Assembly: GCA_033032175.1 (NCBI GenBank)
Contig: CM065311.1
Location: 8,177,190-8,241,189 of the forward strand
Length of the DNA: 64,000 nt
Origin: Saturnia japonica
Lineage: Eukaryota; Arthropoda; Insecta; Lepidoptera; Saturniidae
Direction of reading: 5' to 3'
In this document: one piece after another, positions 12,201-27,200 of the stretch
How positions within the stretch are numbered: the first letter of the stretch is position 1
Layout: every line of letters starts with the position of its first letter
Notes under the pieces: generated by a model
The model's database searches: none
What the model was told of the DNA's origin: nothing
Seen by the model: the letters and a program-made list of their open reading frames with translations, nothing else
Program-made: the position numbers and the translations under genes

Positions 12201-15200
12201 CTATACAGTATTAATAAAATGCATAAATAATAGGGCTGCCATCACTTAAATTGTTGACGCCGGAAAATAATACGAAAATCTCCGGCCATTTGGGCGAAGT
12301 AGAGGTTTTCTTCGGACTTCTTGAAAAAATGTTTTAAAACAAAAATAAAATAAACGTATTAATTCCCTTTTTTACTTTAAAAACTTGTTTTCGAATTATT
12401 TTGTAATGTTTGATAATATCGGTTCGTACTACAATACAACAATATTTAATAAATTATACCTATACTTTTCTTTTTGATATAATTATTTAAAAAAAAATCT
12501 ATGTAGGCTAAGTAATGTTACATAAAATTTAAATCATAATCAATTAAAGTAATATCTCATTAAGTTAGACTACATTTTAAAATATAATTTATATTGTTTG
12601 TTCGCTAATCAATTGATCCCATTTTTTACTCGAACTCTTTTAAACCCTCACTCGGACGCTATCGAGACTCCGCCTTTCAAACTAGGATAAATCCAGAGAA
12701 ACTTGAACGGATGACAGCCCTATATGATAATCGTTTATATTATTAAATCCATAAATCTACTCAAATTAGTTTCTGAAGTCAGAATTTTTAAATAGAAAAT
12801 ATGAATTACAGAATGTTAGCGAATTAAGAAATGAAGTCGGTTAATCAAATATATTTTGGTTTATAATTCTAAATAAGAGCTTATAAAATTTTTAAGACGT
12901 TTTAATTATACTAGATATAAATTGCTTACTTTCGTGAAGAGTGAAATGAATAGAAATGAAGAAAAGAAATATTTCCAGGTAGGTAAAATTTTACCATTTT
13001 AAATCATACATTCAAAACGTCTTTCATAACAGTTATTTACATAAAAATTAATAAATCACTTATTGTTCCAGCTACGACAAAATTTTATGTAAAGAATGAA
13101 GAGTAATTTATTATATTTCTTGCTTTAAAAGCACAATTCATAATCAATGTTATTTACCGAATTTTTTTAGAGGTATTAATATTTTTCCAATTATTATTTG
13201 AAATGGAACTTAAATTACAGTTAAAATATTTTACAACTCAATATATTCCAATTTACCTCAGCTTTAACCGCAAATAGACGCTAGGCACCTAATAATACAA
13301 TTTAAAGGTGAGAGGCGGCGCGGCGTATATCTCGCTTCACATTCCGTCATTACTCATCATTTACCCTGATGCTTCTCGTCATCGCGGCCCATTCAATTTG
13401 TTTATATTTCACGCCACTTCGAGGTGCTCGTCGAGATGTATCGCCCCTAACGCGGAAATATGGGGGTTTACCGATATTTATGATGGCTTTATCCGCGAGA
13501 GCAGCAACGTCTGTCAGCCCTAATGTGCTTTACAGTCCATGTACAAACGTTAAATTGTCATTATTACTTCTTATTATTTGACATGTAATCATTTTCTATT
13601 ATTGGGGTATAGAACATTTATATCTATGTTTAAATAATTGTTTATTATAATTTTATTATTTCTCTGCAGAGATAGGTATATATATGTATTTTGGTATTTA
13701 TTTTAGAAGCTAGGTAAACTTCTGTTGGTGCTTTTATTAGAGGGTAAAATTGAGACCTGCTCACGTATCATGTGATGGAATTGCGACATATAACATATAT
13801 AGACATTTTAATAAAGTAACCCATAAATAAGCAACGTAATAAAAAAATTATCCACCAATTTTTTTTTTATTGAAATCACATTATTATCATTCATGGCTAC
13901 CTTCATCATGTTGTTGGCACGCGGAATAATTTTTTTTCGTAAGGCTAACGATATTTTTCAAATTGATTATTACTAACTTCTTATTGACTTTTATTTTCTT
14001 ATGTGTTTAGGATGTGTTAAGAATATATGTTATTTAAAATAACGATTTTTTTTTTTCTTGAGCCGACATACGTGGTGGTCCACTACAGACACAAAATCCT
14101 GATTTCTTAGTAATTGACCGGGGTAGTCAACTTTTTATCAAATAATGTACAGACTCAATTTGCTGTTTTTAACTAGTCTAAAAAATACTTTTATATAGTA
14201 GTTGACCTCCTGTAATATCAGGTATGATATATTACTAAAAAGGTAATATATTTATCTACATGTTTTTGAAAAAATGTATTAACTAAACTAAAACTTGTCC
14301 CGACCATATTACCAAGAACCTAAATGTTGTGCTTCTGAAACAATTTGTTTTTTTTTTCAATAGTGGGGAATATAAGCTTTATAACGATGTTTGAATCATT
14401 ACTTATTATGAAGAATTAAGGAAGATATAGGGTTGTCACAAAATAAAACATGTGTAGCGACTACGATATAGCGACATCTATCTTGCCGCATACGACGCAT
14501 CCTACATCGCGATATTAAAATTAACCCAACAATTGGAATATATACAAGAACCCGACAACAACCGTTGGGAAGCTGCCCGCCAGGTTTATACCAGGGCTTA
14601 TGCCCTGTCTGGTCTGAGGATCCTCCCTTAGCAAAATTGTCCGTAATTTACTTGTTAACTTAACTACCGTCACCTCATCTTACCTTCACCGTAATATGTA
14701 AGTAATAAAAAGTGTTTATATTTAATTAACATAAATTTACAAAATATTCTGATAAAAATAAAGACTAAGTATTAAAAAAGTAACCTACCCGCCCTTACGC
14801 GGTCAACTATTTGTGCTCTTACCTTAGTGCTTCTTTTAATTTAGTTTTATTTGGGGCAGCCCAACTGGTATTATATATACCTCCACCTTACATAAGATCA
14901 CAGCCAAATAACCTTGTGTTCTGTTCCTGCAGGGAGTAGGGCTTCTAGAGCTCCTTGGTTCAAAACTTTGTTCAAAGACGGTAACGCGCTAGTAATATCT
15001 CTGGTGGTATAAGGTTTCATAGGCTACGGTATCCGCTTACCATTAGGCCGACTGTACGCTTGTTTCCCACTATATAAAAAGTTATTTTACCCAGCCTGTA
15101 TAAAAACATCCAATCATTGAGAACTGTCGAATGAAGTGAAAACTTAAAACTATCAAATAAGTGTTTTTATACGTACTTAAATTATTTGTAGTAAAAAAAA

Positions 15201-18200
15201 AACATTTTGTACATTTAAACATTAGTCTAATTCTCACATATAATCGGCCACGCGTAAACACGTCATACTTATGTGGCTATAGATATACTATATCGGTGTC
15301 GCGATAACGCGCATTCATAAGGTCTTATCCATAATAAAATGACCGAACGTGTCCAGGAAAGCTTTCATTTTAAAAATTGAATTTTAAATTGTATATATTT
15401 TTGAACAGAGGCACTGGGCAGCGTGGGAAGCACGGCGGGTAGCTCTTGGCCGTCGTCGACGCCGGAGCACTCGCCATCGCCAGCCTCCACGCCCACCTCC
15501 GCGGACGCAGCTGAAGGAGACATTGAACCACCCTTTACAATCGGCGCTACTGAGCACACGCCCTACCAATGCCAGTTCTGTGACAAAGCCTTCCCTAGGC
15601 TCTCATATCTCAAGAAACATGAACAGGTAATTGCTATTTTACATATTTCTTTTTACATTGTAGGTACTGTGGCATAGTCGAAGCAATGATGCATTAGTGG
15701 CAGCATGTAATGCTGATTTATACGTATACAGTCGCTGACGCCGGTCTCGCTGGCATCCCAGTGCTGGCAAGGTGCTGGCTTTGTGTAAACACTTTTTCAT
15801 GCCTGTCCAATGGTGGCAAAAATTGTTTATACGAAGCCAGTACCTTTCCAGCGCTGGTAGGCCAGCGAGACTGATGCAAACCACTGGATACGTATAAATC
15901 AGCTTTTACGGACATCGCAGTGAGCCTGATCTTTCAGTGAAGCAAAACATCATGGTAAAACCATAGCTTGATGTTATAGCATTTTCTAATGCCCACTCGA
16001 CTAGCTACCAAGTTCACCTAAGATTGAAAATCTAACGCCAAGCATCTGTAGGTGTGTTCCGGCAGCTGCACTTGAGAACCAGTCTCCCACTAGCTTAATG
16101 TGTTATCATATTGGCAATGAACAAAAATTATCTCTATGACTACTTATCTTTATCGTACCGTGAAGCTGTGGAACCTTCTCCCGTCCAGTGTGTTCCCAAT
16201 TTCTTACGACATTGGAACCTTTAAGCGTAACGGCCCTTACTATCAGAGACAGTACAGCCAATGTACTGAGCTATTATAAAAAAAAAAACATCGTCATTTG
16301 AGATCAAATGAGATAAATAAGATAATTAGCTAAACGCTAAAAGTTAATTTTGTTTTTAATGCCGCAGTGTTTTTTCCGTGGTTTATACCTAAACAAACTT
16401 TACACTTTGACCATAAATTAAGCTCGTACGCGCTAGTATTTTATTCTATTTTATTTGATTATGGACATTAGTTTAAATCAAGAAACAGAAATATTAACGG
16501 CACGAAAAAAATATTTCGACTTGTCCTAGAATAATTTAAAAAAGTATCCTTATTATTAAAAAAAAACACACGGTCTGTATGAGGTAGCTGGTCGCCTTGG
16601 TAAAATTATTTGATTGGGGCTATTTATTTCACTTACATAAATATATAAGAAGCAGGCAAGATAGACTTATGAAAAGAGTGCACTAAATATTTCGGTACAT
16701 GTGACTAGAATAGACATTCATGTAAGATTTGGTTTATTACTTTGGCGCTTATTTCCATAAAGCAACTTGACAAATCGCACAGACAAGGAGACTGCTATAG
16801 TCGTCATATCAGTGAATACGCAGTCCAGTTACGCCATATAGCTCCTCAGTTCATTAGCAAGTAGATATCCAAAACGGCCCATTTACAGAATAGTACTACG
16901 ATACGCATCGGAATTCGGCCTGCACCGTGAGGGCAGTGACGTGCAAGCCATTATACCGCCCGTACGTCTCGGCTCCTTTGTGTAGTGCTGATCTCGCCGC
17001 CTTACGACTTACGATTACAACACACGCTGCGACAGATCTAGCCGAGATAGGGCAAATAGAAACGTCACTATGCATGCCGCCGCAGGCAGCACGCCTACGT
17101 GGGGATACGAATCGACACGTACCAGTCAAGTGGCAAAATCGTCACCTCATATAAGTAACATTAAAATTAGGACATAAAACATTTCATAGGAGTGAAGACC
17201 ACATTTTATTAGGTTATCGGTTTGTGAGTGCCTGCCGCTATTACCTCTCTGAAGATATTGATCGATGCGTGAGATTCGCTTTACCGCTGCGGATTGCGAT
17301 TGTGCGCCGACAAATGTATCGGTCTATGATCGCGTCCCGTTTGCTTCGCGAAATCGCGACACTCCGTTGACGGCCGGAAATAGGCTCGAGATAACAACTC
17401 CCCGGCCTAGCTCACCACACCTTTATCATCTTGCCGGTGCTTGGGAATGGTGATCATTATAAGAATAAATCAATTATAGAGTCCAGACATGCCATTCGTC
17501 TCGAGCTTGTTTCTCCTCGGGATAAATCGTAAAGGAATAAAACATGCCAAGAAAACACTGTATTTATTCCTGGGTCTAATTAAGAGAGCGTTCAATTATA
17601 AGTCAATTAGTCTGTAAAACAGTATAATTGTAAACATGTCAGGTACGTTAATTTTACAAGTGCTGACTAGAACAATAACATCCACTTCTTGCTATTGGTT
17701 TATGTCTTTAAAAACTCAGGAGTAAAAGTATAAATATCTATATTATATGCATAGGTAATTTAGACAAAGAATTCAGTCAGTGCGGTACTATAAATAAATA
17801 CCGGCCTCGTTTTCTGCAAAATATCAACGTACTTGTCCTATCGTCTCCTAGCCAAGTTCAAATAAAAAACATAATAACTGTTAAAAATAATTTTGAAATG
17901 GTACTTACTTAAATAAAAGCTTAGACAGACGGCGTAGTTGAGATTTACATCTTTATTATCAGTAGGTACGAGCACCAACAACTTAAAGCTACTGTTTCGG
18001 AGAACTTGTCGCATATGAGAATATTAAAGTATTTTTTCATCTTATCAGTGACTCAAATATTTCTGCATAACAGAGCACGGCTACTGCCTTCACCTTAAAA
18101 TATTTATTTGAGGTTACAACATCTGGTTTGTACTTTAAAATTAGTTTTGTTGATTCTCGAATATTTTTACGAAACTAGTATGTAACGAACGCTCTGTCAA

Positions 18201-21200
18201 AGTGGTACTTGACCTCAAGACCTCCGCCGGCACCTGGCTGTGTGAACTGACAGTGTCACACTGTTATTGCACTTGGGAAAGTCGTTCAGTAGCAGTCCGT
18301 TGCTCATTTCTGAGGTTTAATTGGTCATCACGTTCCCCTTAAACTAGTTTACAACCTTTCTTAATGTAGAAAAACATATTTAACTCTTGGCTCTCACGCT
18401 TTTCGCTGTATAATAAACATTGATGTTCATTGCGTGCCTTTACACCGTAACCATATCCAATGTCGTGGTGGGACAGCACGAGGCAAGGCAGCAGGATTCC
18501 TTGTGCACCCAGCGGCCGAACACCCGTGGCGCCCGAAGTCCGACGTCATTTTTGCATAATGAATTTTCGCACGAAACATAATAAAGACAAGAGCCACTAA
18601 ATATCAAGTATGGATGAAGATGCCGTTTCAAAAGTTTGTTAATAAGTGAAACTATAAAAAACTCAGTGGGAAGCACTCAAGTATTTATCTGAAGCCGCAA
18701 TATAAATTAATTGTGGCAAATTAAATTAATAGTGTTTATGTGCAATAAAATGAGATAAATATAAAATGCTATAATGTTATTAAGCAGAATGTTAGTGTTA
18801 TACAAATTCTACATTATGATTGTACAAAAGCATGGCTTTATGTTGTCGTAAATTTAATAAAGACGTTGTACTTATTAAATAATAACTTATTTGATGTGGC
18901 ATGGTAAATAAAACTCAAGAAGAGATAAAACAAATATGAATGTGCGTATAATTTATTTTATTCGATTACTTTTGATAAACGGAATCTTCACACGTGATTG
19001 CGTTTTAATTTATTTCGGTTTAGGTGGTGTTATTTACATTACTGATCCGAGTGTATTTCTTTTAATTAATATGCAAACTTAACACATCAAGCATACCTCA
19101 TGGTGTAGTCGTAGTAGGCCCTCCTATTGAGCAGAGAAGTTGCGAGTTCGATCCCCACACATTACTGACTTTTGTGTGAGGCACATAATTGTCAGTTGTA
19201 TATCTGGGTGATAATGTAAGTATATCAGCTGTTTAGTTACTATAATAAAAGCTTTATATAGTTTGGAATTAAATTGCCGTTTATGAAATTGTGTGCCTAT
19301 TATTATCAACAAACTTTAAGAGAAAATTCTATCCCCGACATCATTAACATTGTTCTAAAAATGACAAAATACTATGCGAATATTGAAGAACATGGTATTT
19401 AATAACTTATTTATTTATTGTATAACAATATAGACACTGATTTTTATAACATACTCGTACCGTTGGAAGCTAAAGTGGTGTTGAGCGCGTCGCTTGTTAC
19501 AGGGACACGATTTATCGCGTACAGACGATCGGATTTATTAATTCTGTCGGAGGCCGATTGCTCCAATTAAGTGAGCGAAGTAAACTTACCGCCGTCATGT
19601 TTATGTGCTGTTTGTCTCAGCGGCCGCATCGTGGCACCAATCTGGCGTCACCCATAAATCGGCAAGGGCGACGACGCTAAAATTAGAATTAAATAATTAT
19701 TGTACTAAGACAATAAACAATCTATAATTGTAGAACTGTTCCTTAGAAGCGGCAGGCGCCATTTTGGAGAAAAGATAGATCCATACAATTTGCTATAGTG
19801 GCGTTCTTTCATATTTTAATGGCAATTTATAAATCTTTATTAGGTATATATTATATTAAGCGCAGTTTTTATGTCAAGTAAATTACATTTTGCTAAGCAA
19901 ATTATATAGTTGAATTAAATAAACAGAAGGACCAGTATATTTATGTGTGTGAGTGACATTGAATGTGAATGTTATAAATAAGTATTGACAAAAGCATTTA
20001 ATGAAATATTTTACCGAAAGAAGGAATACAAGGTATACAAAGACTGACGGTTCGATCCAGTTCAAATGTTCATAATATTATTAAGATTATCAGGTTTTAA
20101 AAAATTGACATTTCGGCATCAATGAAAAAATTCTAAGAGATCAAATCCAACGGCACTCAAGTGTACCTGTAAATTGACCTGTTTTATTTTGTATCATGTC
20201 TTTTTTACTTCTTGTAATAAAAGTCAACCAAAAATTTAGCGTTATTAACAATTAGTTCCTAATCATCGACTTCACAACTTGGAAAACGATCAATAAGTAC
20301 AGCAAACATTTGTAAAGAATCTGAAACAAGTTGCAGGGAAAAACGAGGGCTCCCACCGGAAGAGTCGTCACTTAGCACAATTAGACCGGACTCCTCTGAT
20401 GTCCACAACTGCCGTTATGACTCTTTAACGAATATAATTATTACCTATTACCCGGATGTTTAATTTGACAATTTGGAATTTATTCATGTAGTAGAACAAA
20501 TCACAGTTTCTTTATATATACGGACAGAAGCTTTCTCCTCATACTTTGTTTTAAAGTCTTTCTGTAGTATATTATTTACATTTTCATATAATATATTAAG
20601 GTTTAGTTAGTTGCTCTTATTGCGAATACAAAATGGAGTACTTTTGACATTAGAATAGATTATAGAAGTTTTATTATTAACGTAAGCACATAGACCATTG
20701 TGTACCAAAAGGCGTGATTATTATATATATTATTAAATTAAGTTATATCATTCAACAAATGAAAACGATATAAAAAAATCCCTTATAAAAAAATTAACCC
20801 CCTATATTCGATTTGGAATGAAAGCTTTTCAATAACTATAATTACTCGTAGTGTAAAGCGATCATGCTGATAATATTAATCTTAAGACTGTACTTTTGAA
20901 TTATTGCCTTTTTAAAGCATATATCCATGTAAATGTGTTTGTTTCTTGTGCATTTCGTTCTGCCCTACAATGGTGCTAACAAATTGAGATGTGGCGCTAA
21001 TAGCCTCAGTCATCTTTTCAATGGTAATTGGGGGCGCACGAGACCGCAAACCCCTTCACCAAAACGACAAAAATTGTTTGATAATATGAAAACGGGCTCT
21101 TTTTATTTTTAATAGCACGGCAAATTGAAGGTGATGGTAAGCACAGTATAATCCAAACACAACGGCGACTACTGAAAAATCCTAATACATCGACAGTCGC

Positions 21201-24200
21201 CGAAAGGCTGATCAAAAAACGCGACACGCAAAAGCGAGTCACTATGGCGGACTTTTCACCACATGCATCGTTGGTCGCGACCCAGTCGGGCAAAACAGCC
21301 CTACACCCCGCTGTTACCATTTCATGGTTTGTTGCTCATCAAGGCCACGTGCAGGTGAGGTTGGCTTGGGTGTCCCAGTTTTAAAGATATAATTCAACAC
21401 CCATTACACCCCCATCCCCATACCATTGTTTTAATGTGATTGTAATAATAATTTTGAACTTTATATTATTTACTAGTGGCGTGCCCGCGGATTCGCACGC
21501 GTTTGTTACTACGCAGACACAGTAGTTATTTAAATACCGTAATTTTTTTAACCCCCATTGTTTACAATTCGTAGGCCGTATCAATTGTGGAGTGGTATGT
21601 ATTTCCAGTATACAAAATTTCATCAAAATCGTTAAAAAAATTACGAAAATAGATTTCTTGGATTTTATTTTACGATTTTACAATTTCTTATACCCTATCA
21701 ATTGACCAATGACATAAACATCCTGTATACAAAATCACATAAGAATCGGTCAAGCCGTTTTTATGTGAAATCTGGACATACAAACAGACAGACAGACAAA
21801 AAAAAATTATGGCATATTCATGTTCAGTATCGTTCAAAAAGTATATTTATCGGGAAATTTGGACAAAAAATTAACTGTACAGATTTGTTAATATAGATTT
21901 ATATCACTATCAATAGACTATCACACGAGACAGATAATAGTTTAAGGCAACTAAAGGTTTTCGGATGCTATTTTTATGGTCCATACTAGCTGTGCCCGTG
22001 GCTTCGCTCACGTGGACTACAAAATACCCGCGCGAATTTTGCTCTCCCGCTCTCGGCTATTTTAAAGAAAAAATGCTTATTGTGGGTTTTCCTTAGCAGA
22101 TGGTGTATACTCTGCCGGACTTTTTTGTAGGTCTTTTTAATGCCTATGATTATGTAGTATATTAATTTGCTATATCTCTTATGGTTTACTCAGCATAAGC
22201 AATTTAAGCGCCCGAATTGATTGGTGACCAGTTTTTTTTATTTGTGCGGAACTCTAATTCTTTTTCTAAAATAAAAGTAGCCTTAGTTACTGACTATATC
22301 ATCAGCTATCTATCAGTGAAAGTCCCGTCAAAATCGGTTCAACCGTTTCGGAAATTACCCGGAACAAACAGACAGACAAACAGATCGTATATTCTTTCAT
22401 ATGCATTTAGTAAAAAACTGTTATTTTGACATTACAAACAGACGCTTAAATTTTATTAATTGTATAGGGTAGTAGGTAGGTACTTGCATACAATTTGGAA
22501 GCCATATTATTGCCTTAAATTACATTTTTTATGGAACATTGTTTTGTGAAAATCAATTAGCATAATGACTAAAAATGAAAACAAGTGAAGTCAATCATTC
22601 GTAACGTATATGTTAGCATCGTACTCAATGAATCTCGTTGAGGTGGTCAATTAGTAAAAGCGTGAACAGGCTGTCAGCTTGGGAACCTATTATATTAGTG
22701 GCCAGCTCTAGTTCACGGCAGTACGAAGGCCGAAAATTTGAACAGCTCACATTATGTCGCAGCCAACAACTATTCAAAAATGCCACATTAGCATCTTCTT
22801 TATGCTGCTCATGAATAATTCTTTAAGAACATCGAATAATAGATTTGTTAAGGCGGCACTACCTTGGACGAACTGCATTTAAGTATAAATTTTATTTGTT
22901 TTGTGTTTACATTATATTTATTACTAGCTTTGCCCGCGGCTGCGCTCGCGTGGACTACAGAATGCCGTCGATAGGACACACGCGTAAATCAAGCTACCTA
23001 CGCTCCCGGTTATTGTCGGTGATCCTTAAATAATAGAAATATCCTCTCGCAGGATTTTTTGTAGGTTTTTTTAATATCTACAATTATATAGTACATTTAT
23101 TTGAAATATGTGTATGGTTTACTCAGCGTAAGCCATTTAAGCACTCGAATTGATGCACCATGACCAGTTTTTTATGTGCATGGAACCCTAATTCTTTTTC
23201 TAAAATATAAGTAGCCCACGTTTCTCTTTATAAAATCAGCTAGCTATTAACACTAAATATTATTAAATTATTAATGTTAAATACTTATTATTGGTTATTT
23301 AGTATTTACAAAATAAAGAAATATATTTAATAAAACATTTAATAAAAAGTTTGTGATAAAAATTAAAATTGAACATCAAATTATAATATTAATTTTTAAT
23401 ATTTGCTATTAAATTGAATAAATAATAAATATTTATAAAAATAACTAAATAAATTTAATGAAATTTTTTTGATAAAAATGAAAAGTGAATATTAAATTAA
23501 GAAATCAATAAAAATATTTAAAAATGACCAACCTTAAATTCAATATTTGAATTTATTATTACATTTATTTTTAAAATATTAAATAATCAATAATAAACAT
23601 TTAAAATTAAGAATCTTATAATATTTAGTACAAATTATGTCTTATATATTTATTATTCTCTAAAGCAAGCTCAACAGTGACATCAGTTGGTGAGTTTTGT
23701 GCAGCTGAATGCAAAATGGAAGATGGCAACAAAATTGTATTGATGGTAATTTACATTACTCCAAATCAAAAAAAAAATGGACGACATCATTCATTTCCTG
23801 AAAAGAATATTATGGCCATATACAACAGCTGGAGGAGAATATCTTGGTAGAGGAGAAGTCAAGTTACCGATAATTTTAGTGGAGACTTCAACGTCAATTT
23901 TTCCCGTGAAGATGCTCGTCCACTTATTGATTTCCTCCAAAATGACTTGAATTTAGCCGTGAATAATAATCCTCTGATTTCGACAACACGACATGGCACT
24001 ACCATAGATGCTGTATTTGTACGATATCTCAACGCTGTTAATACAAAACTGATAACTGAAGTTCCGATTCAGACATTACCGGAAGATACTATGGAAGTGG
24101 ACATCATTTAATTAAAAATACAATTCGAATAATAAGACAATTTATGTTAGACTTAATGTAAGAAAATAAATGTTTATTTATTTAATTTTTCAAATTTAAA

Positions 24201-27200
24201 ATGAACTTTGTTGATTATCCTTTTCCAATCCTTCTATTATTTTATTGTAATTAATTATTTGCATGCAATTAAAAACTATTTTTTAATGATGCCAAAGAAG
24301 TATAACTTCTCACGCGCGTACATAAGTACACGCACCCATTTTTTTTTTTTTATATAAGGACACAATTTCACACTCGGCCATTTCATTCCAAACTAAAAAA
24401 GCTTGCATATGGTAACTAAACAGCTGATATACATACATATATAGATATTTAACGCCCAAACATAACTGACATTTATGCTCATCACGCAAAATTCAGTCAT
24501 GAGCGGGGATCGAACCCGCGACCTCTCGCCCAATAGTAGCGTTTACTATCAGTGCGCCACGAGTGTTATCTCAATTACTTTAGTTTCTTAAACGTTTGCG
24601 TCGAGATCGTCTACTGCAGTCGTTTAAAATCAAAATATGTGGGCAGACAAGCTAAATTTCCTGGATGCCTGGAAAAAACCTACATTAGTCCTGATCTGTA
24701 CTAGGTACTATACGTGGGTTATGTATAATCAAGCCAAGTGTCAATTTTATTGAAAAATCCAGATGTTCGTGCAATGCTACTTTCGCTATCTTTGCCAAAC
24801 GGGTGCATTCATTTTTGAATGTATACGTGTACATAATATATTATTTTATTCAGTTGTTAACGTTGTTGTATTCTATTTGACAGGAAGGGGTGATATTTAA
24901 ACAAACAGTTAGGATGTTCATTAGCACTTTATGAAAGCAAGAATTTTGAAACCGGTTCTTAGACAAGAATCCCTTCGATAATGGTTTAAGCTATTGACCG
25001 TCAACATTCATCAATATTTATCTTTACTTATTGTACCTATTAGATTATTGTGCTTATTAGTTATACTGATTTACAAGAAATCATTACTGGTAAAAAAGGT
25101 TTCTAATTAGATACGGAATACAGCATACATATATAGTTGGACAGTTAAAACCAAACCAATGCTTCTAGTATTACAAGCATTATTTTAATTATATTATAAT
25201 ATAAAGTATACGAGTACAGAGTACTAACTCTGTAAACTTATTATTATAAAATACTAGCTGTGCTTGCGGCTCTGCTCGCGTGAGCTACAGATATATTGTT
25301 AAGTTTTTTTTTAAATAAATAAAGTAAGTATATTAGAATTCAGCTTAGATATGTTAATTATGAATGTCGTCGGTCGAGCGCACGCGCGAATTGCGCTGCC
25401 ATGGCTCCAACTTACGACGTTCGCCCGCCTGTTATGTTAAAGACAATAATGCTTATTAAAGATGATCCTTGAAAAATAGACGTATGCTATTTTAACTTTT
25501 TTATAGGTCTTTTTAAGTTCTATAATTCTGTAGTACATTACTTTGATATATATTTTATGGTTTACTCAGCATAAGACATTTTGCGAATTGATTCACCATT
25601 ATCGTCACTTCTTATATCGTATGTTACATGTAACAAAGTATATAACCTAGCCAGAGAACATAGCTATGAATAAAAAATGCCACAAAAGAACATAAACTGA
25701 TAGACAGACAGAGAGAAGTTGAATTTTATAATATGTATGTACAATTTTATCAATAATGTACTAACTGTTGCCCGTCCGTTTCGCCAGAGCATAAAAAGTA
25801 TCATTATATTCTATACTACGACATAATCGACTTTATGCCAAATTTCATAAGATTTTGTCCGCCTTTTTGACCGTGACTAATGGACAAAACATTTAAACAA
25901 ACGTATGACGTACTTTCAAATTTATAATTTAGCTTAACAAGTACTAAAAATAAATATAGTTTTTAGCTAAACTTTAAATACGGTACCTATATAATTCGGT
26001 TAAATGTTCGTATAAAGTAATAAATGAAAAATGCATCATTCTTTGATACGCTAACCCTTTACTTGAATTGAAAAACACATTAAGGTGACCACCAAAGCCC
26101 TTCGAAACCACTATGTATGTGTTATACCATCATATTAAGACGTTAACTTTATATAGGTGTGTATACTCTATACAATAATATGTTAAGTATATCCAAATAC
26201 TATGCAAGTATAAAATACAGTTACTTTGGGTATGTATCTCGGTCTAGTTTCCCTTTTTTTGTACCGTTACGCTTTATAACAAATCGAAAAACTTGTTATT
26301 CTCGAGAGAGCAAGGTCCGGTGAACATTACCGATCTTTTTCATCGTTTCATAAGCTTCTAAGCGAATTACAATAGCTATATATAATATATAGCTAACTGC
26401 TTCATTAGCCTAGTGGTTGTAAGCGAGACTACTATGCTCGAAGCCCTGGGTTGAATTCCCAAGTCGAGCAAGGTGTTATTGAGTTTTGAAGTGAAAACTT
26501 CTTTATTCACGTTGAGGCATTTTTTCTAGGGGAAAAATTTATGATTTCGCGTGACCTTGGCGTCACCAATGACCTCGATATGCTCGTGATGTATTGCGCT
26601 TGCGTCAGACTAGCGACGCGTAGTATAACGGCCTATGTACATGTATACGCATATATACACTAATACATTGTATATACTTGGCTGTATCATATTGGTTTTT
26701 GACTTTTTTCATGGGTAAAGTCTTGTAATTTCGCGTCCCTGACATGCTCTGAAATAATTCAGACTATAATTCGTATTAGATCTGATTTAAAAATTCAAAA
26801 TTGAGTTTTCACTTCTGTCGGCACTCATGAGTGTTGAGTTTTTTTTTCTATGAAATTCTCAGTAGCAGCTCGTATTTTGGCTTTGTGCTCGATTATTAGC
26901 AATAGGATCGCCCCCTATTACATGAGACCTTAAAACATACCCAGCGAACAGTGTACATTAGTGCATTACTAGTGATGGCATATTATGTTATATGATGTAT
27001 ATAAGCTATTTTTTTCAATTAAATCGTCGTTTACGGCATTGGTGCTTCATCGTCCATAAAATATTATCTATCCTCTATCTTTATATTATAATGGATCTTA
27101 AATAAGTGAGATAGATAAAGTCCAAAAATAGAGCCAGCTAGTCTTAGTATATTACTAACAGTGCAAGTGTCTTCTTATATTATATTACACTCGCTCGCGT

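Larger units (their letters stand above)
3234..15408 (+). other. Oaz intron 1 (12.2 kb)
   Basis: It contains the tandem duplication at 4384, LINE-type relics at 4660 and 6394, a SINE at 6884, a coding-like island at 7978, a repeat tail at 8893, the mariner at 10434, a MITE at 12231 and a SINE-like repeat at 14890. The remaining parts (3234-4383, 5171-6390, 7213-7977, 9301-10431, 13531-14880, 15076-15408) are AT-rich with no coding content. A GC-richer block at about 5700-5890 may be regulatory. Confidence 0.6.
15678..16330 (+). repeat. SINE family A, copy split by two insertions
   Basis: The head (GAAGCAATGATG...GGCAGCATG) is interrupted at 15710 by a fold-back MITE and resumes as 'TACGGACATCG'. 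The body (CCGGCAGCTGCACTTGAGAAC type) runs to about 16110. A LINE tail ending in an A-run is inserted there, and the SINE end 'CATCGTCATTTGAGATCA' follows from 16289. Part of the box B region is missing. Confidence 0.75.

Noticed and set aside
13308..13581. Two overlapping 70-codon frames as a possible small gene
   Set aside because: No domain, no splice or start context, and both frames are open because the block is GC-rich.
18264..18276. TTATTGCACTTGG resembles the 5' end of miR-92/miR-310-type microRNAs
   Set aside because: The bases after it (GAAAGTCG) differ from those miRNAs, and no upstream arm pairs with it; the nearby CAGTGTCACACTG is a separate small palindrome.
19101..19170. Possible tRNA genes at the SINE heads (also at 6895, 1150, 26400, 24500, 61515)
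   Set aside because: A and B boxes are present but no cloverleaf with acceptor stem closes, and each is joined to a repeated SINE body.
22370..22390. GACA runs in family D copies as a CRISPR-like array
   Set aside because: They are short microsatellites inside a dispersed repeat, with no spacers and no regular repeat units.
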